Shown here: positions 38,183 through 46,537 of the stretch, one piece after another
How positions within the stretch are numbered: position 1 is the first letter of the stretch
Layout of the letters: every line of letters starts with the position of its first letter
Assembly (NCBI GenBank): GCA_947455205.1
Contig: CANGNF010000018.1
Span: 22,825 to 86,824, forward strand
DNA: 64,000 nt
Source of the DNA: Acetobacteraceae bacterium
GTDB taxonomy: Bacteria; Pseudomonadota; Alphaproteobacteria; Acetobacterales; Acetobacteraceae
Direction: 5' to 3'
Notes under the pieces: generated by a model
Database searches by the model: none
The model's input: the letters and a program-made list of their open reading frames with translations, nothing else
What the model was told of the DNA's origin: nothing
Position numbers and translations under genes: made by a program

Positions 38183-39285
38183 CGCTCGACGACCTGCCCA
38201 CCCCCTGCCTGGTGCTGGACCTGGCGATCCTCAAGCGCAACCTGGCGATGATGCAGGAAGCCGTGGCGCGCCACCCCGGCCTGGTGCTGCGGCCGCACCT
38301 GAAGACCGCGAAGAGCCTGGACGTGGCGGCGCTGGCGGCGCCGGGCTTCGGGCCGGTCACTGTGAGCACGCTGGCGGAGGCGAAGTACTTCGCGGCCGGC
38401 GGCTATGCCGACCAGATCTACGCCGCTGGCATCACGCCGCAGAAGCTGGACACGGTGGCGGCGCTGAACGCGGCTGGCGCGCAGGTGAAGGTGATCACCG
38501 ACGATGTGGAGGCCGCCCGCGCCATCGCGGCGCATCCCGGCCCGCTGCTGGCGCTGGTGGAGGTGGATGTCGGCGAGGGCCGCGGCGGCGTGCCGCCCGA
38601 CAGTGCGGAGATGCTGGAGATCGCCCACGCCCTGGGCGGCACCCTGCGCGGCGTGCTCAGCCACTCCGGCCACAGCTACAATGGCCGCTCGCCGGAGGAC
38701 ATGGCCGCGGTGGCGGAGCAGGAGCGCAGCGGCATCGTGCTGGCGGCAACCCGCCTGCGGCAGGCCGGGCTGCGCTGCGACATCGTCTCGCTCGGCTCCT
38801 CCCCCACCGCGCTGTATGCCAAGCGCATGGATGGCGTCACCGATGTGCGCGCCGGCGTCTACATGTTCGGCGACCTGTTCCAGGCGCAGTTGGGCACCCA
38901 TGCGCCCGATGATATCGCGGTGACGGTGCTGACCAGCGTCATCGGCCGCAAGCCCGCCCGCAACGCCGTGCTGCTGGATGCCGGCGGCCTGGCGCTGAGC
39001 AAGGACCGCAGCACCGCCAATGCCCCGCGCGACTACGGCTTCGGCCTGGTCTGGGACGAGGACGGCAAGCCCGGATTCGGCGAGGCGATCATCAGCCGCA
39101 CCCACCAGGAACATGGCGAGATGACCAGCAGCGCGCCGCTGCCCTTCGACCGCCTGCCGATCGGCGCCAAGCTGCGCGTGGCGCCGAACCATACCTGCAT
39201 GACAGCGGCGGCGCATGACCGCTACCATGTGGTGGATGGCAGCCGCGAGGTCATCGCGGTCTGGCCGCGCATCAACGGTTGGTGA
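38179..39285 (+). CDS. D-threonine aldolase / D-hydroxyaspartate aldolase-type enzyme (fold type III)
   Basis: A 368-residue PLP enzyme with an alanine-racemase-type barrel and the C-terminal D-serine-dehydratase-like domain. PLP lysine is Lys42 in LRPHLKTAKS; the metal site is His338-x-Cys340 in APNHTC. The family includes D-threonine aldolase, D-serine dehydratase and 3-hydroxy-D-aspartate aldolase. LSHSGHSYNG and VYMFGDLFQ are typical. It cleaves or dehydrates beta-hydroxy D-amino acids; which one cannot be said. It overlaps M81 (ATGA) and precedes RidA by 11 bases. Confidence 0.85.
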   Translation: MTLDDLPTPCLVLDLAILKRNLAMMQEAVARHPGLVLRPHLKTAKSLDVAALAAPGFGPVTVSTLAEAKYFAAGGYADQIYAAGITPQKLDTVAALNAAGAQVKVITDDVEAARAIAAHPGPLLALVEVDVGEGRGGVPPDSAEMLEIAHALGGTLRGVLSHSGHSYNGRSPEDMAAVAEQERSGIVLAATRLRQAGLRCDIVSLGSSPTALYAKRMDGVTDVRAGVYMFGDLFQAQLGTHAPDDIAVTVLTSVIGRKPARNAVLLDAGGLALSKDRSTANAPRDYGFGLVWDEDGKPGFGEAIISRTHQEHGEMTSSAPLPFDRLPIGAKLRVAPNHTCMTAAAHDRYHVVDGSREVIAVWPRINGW

Positions 39286-39296
39286 GGGAGACGCCC

Positions 39297-39668
39297 ATGT
39301 CGCAGCGCCCGCTGTTTCCGCCCGCCCGTGTCGTGCCGCTGGGTGGTGGCGCCAAGCTGATTTTCTGTTCCGGCGTCACCGCGCGCGGCAGCGCGGCCGA
39401 GAACCAGCCGGTGGAAGTGCAGGCCGAGGAATGCCTGGCACGGCTGGAACGTGCCCTGGCCAGCGAGGGCGCCGATCTTTCGCACCTGCTGAAGATCACC
39501 ACCTGGCTCAGCGACATGCGCCACTATGAGGGCTTCAACACCATCCGCCGCCGCATCTTCGAACGCCTGCCGGTGCCGCCGGCCAGCACCTGCGTCGGCG
39601 GCGCGCAGTTCACCACCACCACGGTCTGCATCGAGATCGAGGGCATTGCCGTGGTACCGGCGCCGTGA
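39297..39668 (+). CDS. RidA family protein
   Basis: A 123-residue Rid (YjgF/YER057c/UK114) protein. Rid proteins hydrolyse reactive enamine/imine intermediates released by PLP enzymes. Visible elements: LIFCSGVTARGSAAEN, LERALASEGADLSHLLKITTWL, FNTIRRRIFERLPVPPASTCVG and the closing IEIEGIAVVP. The Arg of the active site is likely the one before the STCVG element (RIFERLPVPPAST region). Strong GAGGGAG Shine-Dalgarno before the ATG at 39297. Its place beside two PLP enzymes makes good sense, as their dehydratase reactions would release such imines. Confidence 0.87.
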   Translation: MSQRPLFPPARVVPLGGGAKLIFCSGVTARGSAAENQPVEVQAEECLARLERALASEGADLSHLLKITTWLSDMRHYEGFNTIRRRIFERLPVPPASTCVGGAQFTTTTVCIEIEGIAVVPAP

Positions 39669-40084
39669 ACCGCCCCGGCGCGGCGCATGCCGAGCGCATC
39701 CTGGCCGAAAGCGCCCGCCTGGCCGCGGCCTGCACCGCCTGCGGCGAATGCGTGAAGGCTTGCCCGATGACGGCCTGGCTGCCGCTGCCGCCGGCCACGC
39801 CGGAAGCCACCGCGCAGGGCATGCGCGCGGTGCTGCTGGGCGAGGAGCCGAATGCGGAAGGCCTGGCCTTCGTCGCCGCCTGCACCCGCAGCGGCAGCTG
39901 CAACGCCGCCTGCCCCGAGAAGCTGGACGTCGCCTTCATGCTACGCCTGGCCACCATGCGCGTGCGCGGCGCGCTGGGCGAGGCGCCGCGCGTGCCGGTG
40001 AAGGAGGACAGCGGCTGGGCCAGCCGGGTCAAGGCCTTCGCCCGCATGACCATGACCGAGGAGGAGCAGCGCGAATGGACCTGA
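39665..40084 (+). CDS. HdrC-like 4Fe-4S protein
   Basis: A 139-residue ferredoxin-like protein. First cluster motif: C23-x2-C26-x2-C29-x3-C33-P (CTACGECVKACP), intact for a 4Fe-4S cluster. Second motif: C73-x5-C79-x3-C83-P (CTRSGSCNAACP), where Ser76 replaces the second Cys, so only three Cys ligands. C-terminal half is helical. Similar to HdrC/GlpC electron-transfer subunits. GTG start overlaps the RidA stop as GTGA. Confidence 0.83.
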   Translation: MNRPGAAHAERILAESARLAAACTACGECVKACPMTAWLPLPPATPEATAQGMRAVLLGEEPNAEGLAFVAACTRSGSCNAACPEKLDVAFMLRLATMRVRGALGEAPRVPVKEDSGWASRVKAFARMTMTEEEQREWT

Positions 40085-40887
40085 CATTCTGGTTTGGCTG
40101 CAACATGACGCGGCATGGCGAGATCGTGCGCCTGACCATGCGGCTGCTGGAAGCCGTGGGCATCTCGGCCGAGGCCAGCGGCGGCACGGCCACCTGCTGC
40201 GGCAGCCCGAAGGAGCCGAACGCCACCACCAATGCCGGCATGGCCGCGCGCACGGTGGCGGCGTTCAACAGCCGCGCCACGCCGCAGGTCGCGACCTGGT
40301 GCCCCAGCTGCCACATGAACATGCAGGACTTCATGGCGCCGGCAACGCCAACCAACTTCGAGACCCTGCACATCACGGAAGTACTGCACGCCAAGCGCAA
40401 CCTGCTGCGCCCGCTGCTGACGCATGCGGTGCCATCCCGCGTGCTGCTGCACCGGCATATCGGCTTCGACGGCCGGGTGCCCGTCAACCGCATGGTCGCC
40501 GACCTGCTGGCGCTGATCCCCGGCATCACGGTGCTGGAGCAGGCGCCGCTGCCGGGCCACATGTGCTTCGGCTTCCAGTCCATCCCGGGCGCGCTGGCCA
40601 AGGCGCAGCGCGAGACGCTGGACGAGATGGCGGCGGTGCAGGCCGACACGCTCTGCACCATCTTCCATAGCTGCCATCGGGAAGGCGTGAACCTGGAGCG
40701 GAACCACCCGATCCAGGTGAAGAACTGGGTCCACCTGCTGGCCGAGGCGGCCGGCTGGGACCACCACGACGACTACAAGACCTGGCGCAACGGCGGCGCG
40801 GTGCCGGAAGCGGCGCAGCAGGCGGCGGGCGACGCGGTGTTCGAGAAGCTGGTGGCGCCGGAGCTGGCCAAGGCGCCGCTGGCCTAA
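40075..40887 (+). CDS. HdrB-like CCG-domain iron-sulfur protein
   Basis: A 270-residue heterodisulfide-reductase-B-type protein. The first CCG domain is complete: Cys9, Cys41-Cys42-Gly43 and Cys76-x2-Cys79 (CPSC). The second half is degenerate: GHMCFG replaces CCG (single Cys164) and Cys194 and Cys200 are six apart. It therefore resembles GlpC/LldE-type subunits that pair with a flavin dehydrogenase, though no dehydrogenase gene is adjacent. Overlaps the HdrC-like gene by 10 bases, so the two are one module. Confidence 0.82.
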   Translation: MDLTFWFGCNMTRHGEIVRLTMRLLEAVGISAEASGGTATCCGSPKEPNATTNAGMAARTVAAFNSRATPQVATWCPSCHMNMQDFMAPATPTNFETLHITEVLHAKRNLLRPLLTHAVPSRVLLHRHIGFDGRVPVNRMVADLLALIPGITVLEQAPLPGHMCFGFQSIPGALAKAQRETLDEMAAVQADTLCTIFHSCHREGVNLERNHPIQVKNWVHLLAEAAGWDHHDDYKTWRNGGAVPEAAQQAAGDAVFEKLVAPELAKAPLA

Positions 40888-41849
40888 CCCTCCATCCGCA
40901 GGTCCAGCGCGTTGGTGATGGCCGTCCACTCCGCCAGGTTGCGGGCAATCTGCGCGCGGAACTCGGCCGGCCCCTGGTAGGCCGGGATGGTGTCGATCTG
41001 CCGCAGCCGTGCCAGCGTGGCCGGCTTGTTGGCGCCGGCGCGGAAGGTCTCGGCCAGCTTGTCCAGGATCGGCTGCGGCGTGCGCGCCGGCGCCAGCAGG
41101 CCGGAGAAGCCGCCGAAGCGGAAGCGGGCGGAATAGCCCAGCTCCGTCATCATCGGCACGTTGGGCAAGCTGGGGATGCGGCGCTCGCCACTCACCGCCA
41201 GGGGACGCACGCGGCCGGCATGCACCATCTCCCCGGCCGCCGCCATGCTGTGCCAGCCGCCATGGATGCTGCCCGACAGCATCTCCTGCAGCATCGGCGT
41301 CTCGCCCCGGTACGCCACATGCTCCATCCGCAGCTTGGCTTCCTCGGCCAGCATCAGCGCAAAGGCGTGGCCGGTGCTGCCGCTGGCATAGCTGCCGAAG
41401 GAGAGGTCGCGCCCGGCCGACCAGCGCACGAACTCGGCCATGGTCGTCACCTCGGCCGGCACCTTGGGGCCGACCACGAAGGCGACATTGCTGCTGCCCA
41501 GCCTGCCGATGGGCGCGAAATCCGCCACGGGGTCGTAGGGGAAGCGGCGCATCACCACCGGCGTTTGAATATGCGTCGTGATGGTGAACAGCAGCTGGTA
41601 GCCGTCCGGCGTCACCTTGGACGCATATTCCGTGCCCAGCAGCCCGCCGGCGCCGCCACGGTTCTCGATGACGATGGACTGGCCGAATTCCGGCTGCATC
41701 CCCTCGGCCGCGATCCGCGCCCAGGTATCCGTGCCGCCACCAGGCGGGAAGGGCACGATGAAGCGCACCGGGCGGTCGGGGTAGGCCGGCTGGGCGCGGG
41801 CCAGGGCAGGCAACAGCAACGGCGTGGCCAGCAGGGCACGGCGGTTCAT
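40884..41849 (-). CDS. Bug/TctC family receptor
   Basis: A 321-residue periplasmic binding protein beginning MNRRALLATPLLLPALARAQ, a signal peptide with RR. Family landmarks VRFIVPFPPGGGTDTWARIA, ENRGGAGGLLGTEY, GSYASGSTGHAFAL and EHVAYRGETPML. It ends 4 bases over the HdrB stop in convergent orientation and lies next to another Bug gene (49 bases). The pair resembles each other in the TPVV-RRFPY and STGHAF/SSGHAF segments, pointing to a duplication. Confidence 0.9.
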   Translation of the reverse strand: MNRRALLATPLLLPALARAQPAYPDRPVRFIVPFPPGGGTDTWARIAAEGMQPEFGQSIVIENRGGAGGLLGTEYASKVTPDGYQLLFTITTHIQTPVVMRRFPYDPVADFAPIGRLGSSNVAFVVGPKVPAEVTTMAEFVRWSAGRDLSFGSYASGSTGHAFALMLAEEAKLRMEHVAYRGETPMLQEMLSGSIHGGWHSMAAAGEMVHAGRVRPLAVSGERRIPSLPNVPMMTELGYSARFRFGGFSGLLAPARTPQPILDKLAETFRAGANKPATLARLRQIDTIPAYQGPAEFRAQIARNLAEWTAITNALDLRMEG

Positions 41850-41898
41850 GGCGTCTCTCCCTATTTTTTCGGCAGGCTAATCAGCGGCGGCGCGCGCG

Positions 41899-42858
41899 TC
41901 ACCCCTCGGCGGTGATCCCGGTGCGTTCCACCAGCGTGGTCCAGAAGGCCAGGTATTCCTCCACGTCGCGCTTGAACTCCTCCGGCCCCAGGTATTGCGG
42001 CACGGTGTCCAACTCGCGCATCCGGCTCAGCGTGGCGGGCAGGTGCATGGCGTGGCGGAAGGCCTCCACCAGGCGCGCATTCACCGCCGCCGGCAGGTTC
42101 TTCGGCCCGAAGACGCCGATGAAGCCGGTGCGGCCGAACAGCTCGCGCGGGTAGCCCTCATCCACCATGGTCGGCACCTGCGGCAGGCTGGGGATGCGGT
42201 CCAGCCCCAGCACCGCCAGCGGGCGGACGCGGCCGGCGCGGATATGCTCGCCGCTGCCGGTCATGGAATGGAAGGCGCAGGGGATGCGCCCGCCCAGCAC
42301 GTCGGCCAGCATCGGCGCCTCGCCCCGGTAGTGCACCGCGGCCATGTCCAGCTTGTCGTGGTCGGAGATAACCTGGCCGAAGGCGTGGCCGGAGGAGCCG
42401 GGCGAATAGGTTCCGTAGTTCAGCCCCTTGCCGCGGGCGTAGTCGCGGAACTCCCGCATGCTGCGCACCGGCAGGTCGCCGCGCACGCACCAGGGCAGGG
42501 CGGTGGTGCCGAACTTGCCGATGAAGCTGAAGTCGTTGACCGGGTGGTAGGGGAAGCGCTTCAGCACCACCGGGGTCTGCGCGTGGTTGGCGATGTGGAA
42601 CATGATGGTGTGGCCGTCCGGCGCCGCGTTCTTCACCGCCTCGGCGCCGATCATGCCGCCAGCGCCGGCGCGGTTCTCGATGACCACGGGCTGGCCGAGC
42701 ATGGCCGCCATCGGTTCCGCCACCAGGCGGGCCCAGATGTCGGTGGCGCCGCCGGGCGGCAGTGGCACCACCATCTTGATCGGCCGGTCCGGAAAGCCCG
42801 TCTGGGCGCGGGCGATGGCGGGTACGGCTAGGGCGGCAAACAGGGCGCGGCGGCGCAT
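41899..42858 (-). CDS. Bug/TctC family receptor
   Basis: A 319-residue periplasmic binding protein, MRRRALFAALAVPAIARAQT signal, then IKMVVPLPPGGATDIWARLV, IENRAGAGGMIGAE and AAVHYRGEAPML. A GGGAG Shine-Dalgarno precedes the ATG at 42858. It is a clear paralogue of the downstream Bug gene, both sharing the -HAQTPVVLKRFPY / -HIQTPVVMRRFPY phrase. The longer open frame seen upstream is a shadow of the next gene. Ligand unknown; may relate to the adjoining PLP operon. Confidence 0.9.
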   Translation of the reverse strand: MRRRALFAALAVPAIARAQTGFPDRPIKMVVPLPPGGATDIWARLVAEPMAAMLGQPVVIENRAGAGGMIGAEAVKNAAPDGHTIMFHIANHAQTPVVLKRFPYHPVNDFSFIGKFGTTALPWCVRGDLPVRSMREFRDYARGKGLNYGTYSPGSSGHAFGQVISDHDKLDMAAVHYRGEAPMLADVLGGRIPCAFHSMTGSGEHIRAGRVRPLAVLGLDRIPSLPQVPTMVDEGYPRELFGRTGFIGVFGPKNLPAAVNARLVEAFRHAMHLPATLSRMRELDTVPQYLGPEEFKRDVEEYLAFWTTLVERTGITAEG

Positions 42859-42902
42859 GCGTTTCTCCCGGGGGCAGTCTTGTTGCCCCCAGGCTACACG
42901 GG

Positions 42903-43553
42903 TCAGCGCCCGTCGGGGTAGTCTCGTGCGGGGCGGGGCCGATAGGCCGGCAACGACCAGCCGCGCAGCAGGGCAGCGGCGCGGATGGCCAGGCAGAGGC
43001 AGGCGCCGGCCACCACCGCGGCGTCCCGCCCGGTGCCGTTGACCCGCAGCACCACGAACAGCGCGGCGCCGGCCGCCGCCGCCGTGGCGTAGATCTCCCG
43101 CCGCAGGATCAGCGGCAGCTCGTTGCACAGGATGTCCCGCAGGATGCCGCCGAAGGTGGCGGTGATGGTGCCCAGCAGCACCGCCGCCCAGGGGTCCGCG
43201 CCGGCGATCAGCGCGGTCTCGGCGCCCACCACGGAATAGATCGCCAGCCCCACCGCATCCGCCCAGACCAGCGCCTTGAACCGGCTCTCCACTCGGTGGG
43301 CGAAGAAGAACACCGCCACGCCCACCACCGCGCAAATGCCCAGCAGCAGCGGCGCCCGCAGCCAGAACACCGGGGTGCGGCCCAGCAGCAAATCCCGCAC
43401 CGTGCCGCCGCCGAATCCGGTGACCGCGGCGATGAGGATGAAGCCGACCACGTCCAGCCCCTTGCGGCTGGCGACCAGCGCGCCGGAGGCGGCGAAGACC
43501 GCGATGGCCACCGGGTCCGCCCAGCGGAGGAAATCCTGCAGCAATGTCTCCAT
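42903..43553 (-). CDS. Trimeric intracellular cation channel (UPF0126/YadS) family protein
   Basis: A 216-residue membrane protein of seven helices with an internal duplication. Each half carries a glycine-rich FGGGxxRD motif: AVTGFGGGTVRDLLLGR in the first, TATFGGILRDILCNELP in the second. Bacterial TRIC homologues form trimeric K+ channels. The ATG at 43553 (METLLQDFLRWADP) was chosen since the upstream frame is polar and Cys/Pro-rich. Divergent from the SDR gene. Confidence 0.88.
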   Translation of the reverse strand: METLLQDFLRWADPVAIAVFAASGALVASRKGLDVVGFILIAAVTGFGGGTVRDLLLGRTPVFWLRAPLLLGICAVVGVAVFFFAHRVESRFKALVWADAVGLAIYSVVGAETALIAGADPWAAVLLGTITATFGGILRDILCNELPLILRREIYATAAAAGAALFVVLRVNGTGRDAAVVAGACLCLAIRAAALLRGWSLPAYRPRPARDYPDGR

Positions 43554-43630
43554 GCCCGCCCTTGTGCCCGGCTTGCCGGCCCCGGCGCAACGCGCGACAG
43601 TTTCGGCAACCAGAACGGAGGGGAATCGCG

Positions 43631-44383
43631 ATGCGGCTGGCAGGCAAGGTGGCGCTGATAACCGGCGCGGCATCCGGCATGGGGCGCGCCACGGCGAAGC
43701 TGTTCGCCGAACAGGGCGCGAAGGTGATGGTGGCCGACATGCTGGAGGCCGAGGGCGCCCAGGTGGTGGCCGAGATCAAGGCCGCCGGCGGCGAGGCGAT
43801 GTTCCAGCGCCTGGACGTGCCCGAGGAAGACCAGTGGGAGGCGGCGCTGGCCGCCGTGCTGGCCGCCTGGGGCCGGCTGGATGTGCTGGTGCAATACGCC
43901 GGCATCAGCGGCAGCAACACCAACAACCTGTTCGACACCGCGCTGTGGGACCGGGTGATGGCGGTGAACGCCCGCGGTACCTTCCTGGGCGTGAAATACG
44001 CGGTGCAGCAGATGCGCACGCAAGGCGGCGGCAGCATCGTGAACATCAGCAGCATTTCCGGCAATGTCGGCCAGAAGGGCATTCACTGCGCCTACAACGC
44101 CTCCAAGGCGGCGGTGCGGCTGATCACCAAATCCGTGGCGACGCAGGAAGGCGCGGCGGGCATCCGGCTCAACACCGTGCACCCCGGGCTGCTGCCGCCC
44201 ATGCGCACCAGCGGCATCACGGCGGACCCGGTGACGCGGGCGAAGATGATGGAGCACGTGCCGCTGGGCCGCGACGGGCGCGTGGAGGAAGTCGCCAACG
44301 CCGTGCTGTTCCTCGCCAGCGATGAGGCGAGCTACATCACGGGCTCCGAGGTGCATGTGGATGGCGGGTACCTGGCGAACTGA
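43631..44383 (+). CDS. SDR family oxidoreductase
   Basis: A 250-residue classical SDR. N-terminal VALITGAASGMGRATAK is TGxxxGxG, NAG-like segment is QYAGISG, and the catalytic residues are Ser (NISSISGN), Tyr and Lys (YNASKAAV). C-terminal ITGSEVHVDGGY is typical. NAD(P)-dependent oxidation of an alcohol or its reverse; close relatives are cyclopentanol/3-alpha-hydroxysteroid dehydrogenases. Start ATG 43631. Single gene. Confidence 0.9.
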   Translation: MRLAGKVALITGAASGMGRATAKLFAEQGAKVMVADMLEAEGAQVVAEIKAAGGEAMFQRLDVPEEDQWEAALAAVLAAWGRLDVLVQYAGISGSNTNNLFDTALWDRVMAVNARGTFLGVKYAVQQMRTQGGGSIVNISSISGNVGQKGIHCAYNASKAAVRLITKSVATQEGAAGIRLNTVHPGLLPPMRTSGITADPVTRAKMMEHVPLGRDGRVEEVANAVLFLASDEASYITGSEVHVDGGYLAN

Positions 44384-44475
44384 CGCCTGACCCGCGCAGG
44401 CGGGATCACCCCGCGTCGGGACCACGCCGCCGGCCCGGCGCGGGGCGCAGAAAACCCTACCGTTCTGCCCCCGGC

Positions 44476-44501
44476 ATTGGCTAGGTTGCCGCCAAGCCAA
44501 T
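44476..44501 (+). promoter_or_regulatory. Inverted repeat before TRAP receptor gene
   Basis: ATTGGCT (44476-44482) and its perfect reverse complement AGCCAAT (44495-44501), 12 bases apart, end 6 bases before the Shine-Dalgarno AGGGAGG (44508-44514) and 20 bases before the TTG start. It could be an operator or an mRNA hairpin. Confidence 0.45.
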
Positions 44502-44521
44502 TAAACCAGGGAGGCTTCATC

Positions 44522-45610
44522 TTGGATCGTCGTGCTCTTTTCGGGGCAGCCGCAGCTGCGCCCGCCGTGCTGGCAGCGCCTGCCATCGCCCAGACCCAGA
44601 ACCCGGAAGTGCGCTGGCGCCTGGCCAGCAGCTTCCCGCGTACGCTGGATATCCTGTACGGCGGCTGCGAGAACATCTCCCGCCGCGTGGCGGAACTGAC
44701 CCACAACCGCTTCCAGATCCGCTGCTTCCCGGCCGGTGAAATCGTGCCCGCGCTGCAGACGCTGGATGCGGTGCAGAGCAACAGCATCGAGATCACCCAG
44801 ACCGCGCCCTACTACTTCATCGGCAAGGAAGCGAGCTTCGCCTTCTACACCGCCATTCCCTGGGGCCTGAACGTGCGCCAGATGACCGCCTGGCTGCACC
44901 ATGGTGGCGGCGAGGCGCTGGGGACCGAGCTGTTCAACGACTACAACTGCTTCGGCATCGCCGCCGGTGACACCGGCGCGCAGATGGGTGGCTGGTGGCG
45001 CAAGGAGATCAAGTCCGTCGCCGACCTGCAGGGCGTGAAGTTCCGCATCGGCGGCCTGGGCGGCCAGGTCTTCGCCAAGGTCGGCGTCTCGCCCACCCAG
45101 ATCGCCGGTGGCGACATCTACCCCAGCCTGGAACGCGGCGTGATCGACGCGGCCGAATGGGTTGGCCCGTATGACGACGAGAAGCTCGGCTTCGCCCGCG
45201 TGGCGCCGTACTACTACACGCCGGGCTTCTGGGAAGGCAGCTCGCGCAACTACTTCCTGATCAACAAGCCGGCCTGGGCGGCGCTGCCGGACGACTACAA
45301 GGCCATCCTGAAGATCGCCTGCGCCGAGCAGGTGGCGGCGATGTCGGCGCATTTCGACTACGCCAACCCCGCCGCGCTGCGCCGCCTGGTGGCCAGCGGC
45401 ACCCAGCTGCGCGCCTTCCCGCGCGACGTGCTGCAGGCGCTGTGGAATGCGGCCCACGAAGTGTACGAGGAAATCGGCGCCCGCGACGCCCGGTTCAAGA
45501 AGATCTGGACCAACTACAAGGCGTTCCGCGACGAGCAGTTCAGCTGGTTCCGCGTGCTGGAAACCAGCTACGACAACTTCGTGCAGCAGGCCTCGGCCCG
45601 CCGCAGCTAG
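44522..45610 (+). CDS. TRAP transporter substrate-binding protein (DctP/TakP type)
   Basis: A 362-residue periplasmic receptor. The TTG start at 44522 is supported by AGGGAGG seven bases upstream; it gives MDRRALFGAAAAAPAVLAAP, a Tat-like signal, then PAIAQ. Mature part: VRWRLASSFPRTLD, PAGEIVPALQTLDAVQ, YYFIGKEASFAFY, KFRIGGLGGQVFAKVG. The TakP-like phrases point to 2-oxoacids or related carboxylates. No dctQ/dctM genes are in the window, so it is an orphan receptor or uses a distant membrane unit. Confidence 0.88.
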   Translation: MDRRALFGAAAAAPAVLAAPAIAQTQNPEVRWRLASSFPRTLDILYGGCENISRRVAELTHNRFQIRCFPAGEIVPALQTLDAVQSNSIEITQTAPYYFIGKEASFAFYTAIPWGLNVRQMTAWLHHGGGEALGTELFNDYNCFGIAAGDTGAQMGGWWRKEIKSVADLQGVKFRIGGLGGQVFAKVGVSPTQIAGGDIYPSLERGVIDAAEWVGPYDDEKLGFARVAPYYYTPGFWEGSSRNYFLINKPAWAALPDDYKAILKIACAEQVAAMSAHFDYANPAALRRLVASGTQLRAFPRDVLQALWNAAHEVYEEIGARDARFKKIWTNYKAFRDEQFSWFRVLETSYDNFVQQASARRS

Positions 45611-45628
45611 CGTACCGGGGGTGGCGGC

Positions 45629-46486
45629 TCAGGCCGCCACCTCTCCCACGCCTTCCCGCAGCATTTCGATCAGCGGCGCCACCAGCGCGCCCTGGCCGCC
45701 GGCATCGCCGAAGACGCACATCTCCGCCGTGCCCAGGCCTGGCAGGCCCGGCAACTCCACCAGGCCCGGCAGGAAGCCGCCGCGGCCCAGTACCGTCACC
45801 CCCAGCCCCGCCTGCGCCGCCGCCGCCACGCCCAGCAGGCTGGCGCTGGTAAACACCACCTCATGCGCCAGGTTAGCCCGCCCCAGCGCCGCCAGCGCCC
45901 GGTCGCGGAACATGCAGCCGGGCGGCAGCAGCGCCAATGGCAGCGGCCGGCTCTCGGGCGCGGCGAAGTCGGGCGCGGCGGCCCAGACCACGGCTTCGGT
46001 GAAGATCGGCCGACCCTCGGTCTCGCCATCCCGCCGCTTGCCCAGCACCAGGTCCAGCCGGCCAGCCTCCTGCTCGGCGCGGAGCTCGTGGCTGCGGCCG
46101 ACCTCCACTTCCAGCCGAACCTCGGGATAGACGCGGGAGAAGCGCGCCAGCAGCGGCGCCAGGGTGCGGGGCACGAAGTGGTCCGCCACGCCCAACCGCA
46201 GCCGCCCGGCCACGGCCGGCGCCACCATGCGGCGCACCGCCTCGTCATTCAGCGCCAGGATGCGGCGGGCATAGCCCAGCAGCGCCTCGCCGTCCCGCGT
46301 CAGCGCCACGCTGCGGCTGGTGCGTTCGAACACGCGCCGGCCGATCAGGTCTTCCAGCCGCTTCACCTTCAGCGAGACGGCGGACTGGGTCAGCCCCAGC
46401 GCCGCGCCGCTGCTGGTGAAGCCGCCGCGCTCCGCCACGGTGACGAAGCAGCGCAGCAGGTCGAGGTCGAGGTCGGGGATCCGCAT
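45629..46486 (-). CDS. LysR family transcriptional regulator
   Basis: A 285-residue LysR regulator. The N-terminal wHTH is plain: LDLLRCFVTVAERGGFTSSG, AALGLTQSAVSLKVKRLE and RRVFERTSRSVALTRDGE. The C-terminal ligand domain starts about residue 92 with RLRLGVADHFVP. It is convergent with the TRAP gene and does not share a promoter with it. Its target is unknown; a weak GCAGG/CCTGC inverted repeat lies at its own start. Confidence 0.9.
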   Translation of the reverse strand: MRIPDLDLDLLRCFVTVAERGGFTSSGAALGLTQSAVSLKVKRLEDLIGRRVFERTSRSVALTRDGEALLGYARRILALNDEAVRRMVAPAVAGRLRLGVADHFVPRTLAPLLARFSRVYPEVRLEVEVGRSHELRAEQEAGRLDLVLGKRRDGETEGRPIFTEAVVWAAAPDFAAPESRPLPLALLPPGCMFRDRALAALGRANLAHEVVFTSASLLGVAAAAQAGLGVTVLGRGGFLPGLVELPGLPGLGTAEMCVFGDAGGQGALVAPLIEMLREGVGEVAA

Positions 46487-46537
46487 GGCAGGAGTACAAC
46501 CCCTGCCACGCGGGTTATCAATGACGTCGGTTGATGC

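Noticed and set aside
35541..39285. A beta-hydroxyaspartate cycle (bhc) cluster
   Set aside because: A fold II lyase and a fold III aldolase are present, but no aspartate-glyoxylate aminotransferase, no iminosuccinate reductase and no BhcR-like regulator adjoin.
39665..40887. A true heterodisulfide reductase
   Set aside because: No hdrA or coenzyme M/B metabolism genes; CCG2 is degenerate. The GlpC/LldE-like interpretation is better.
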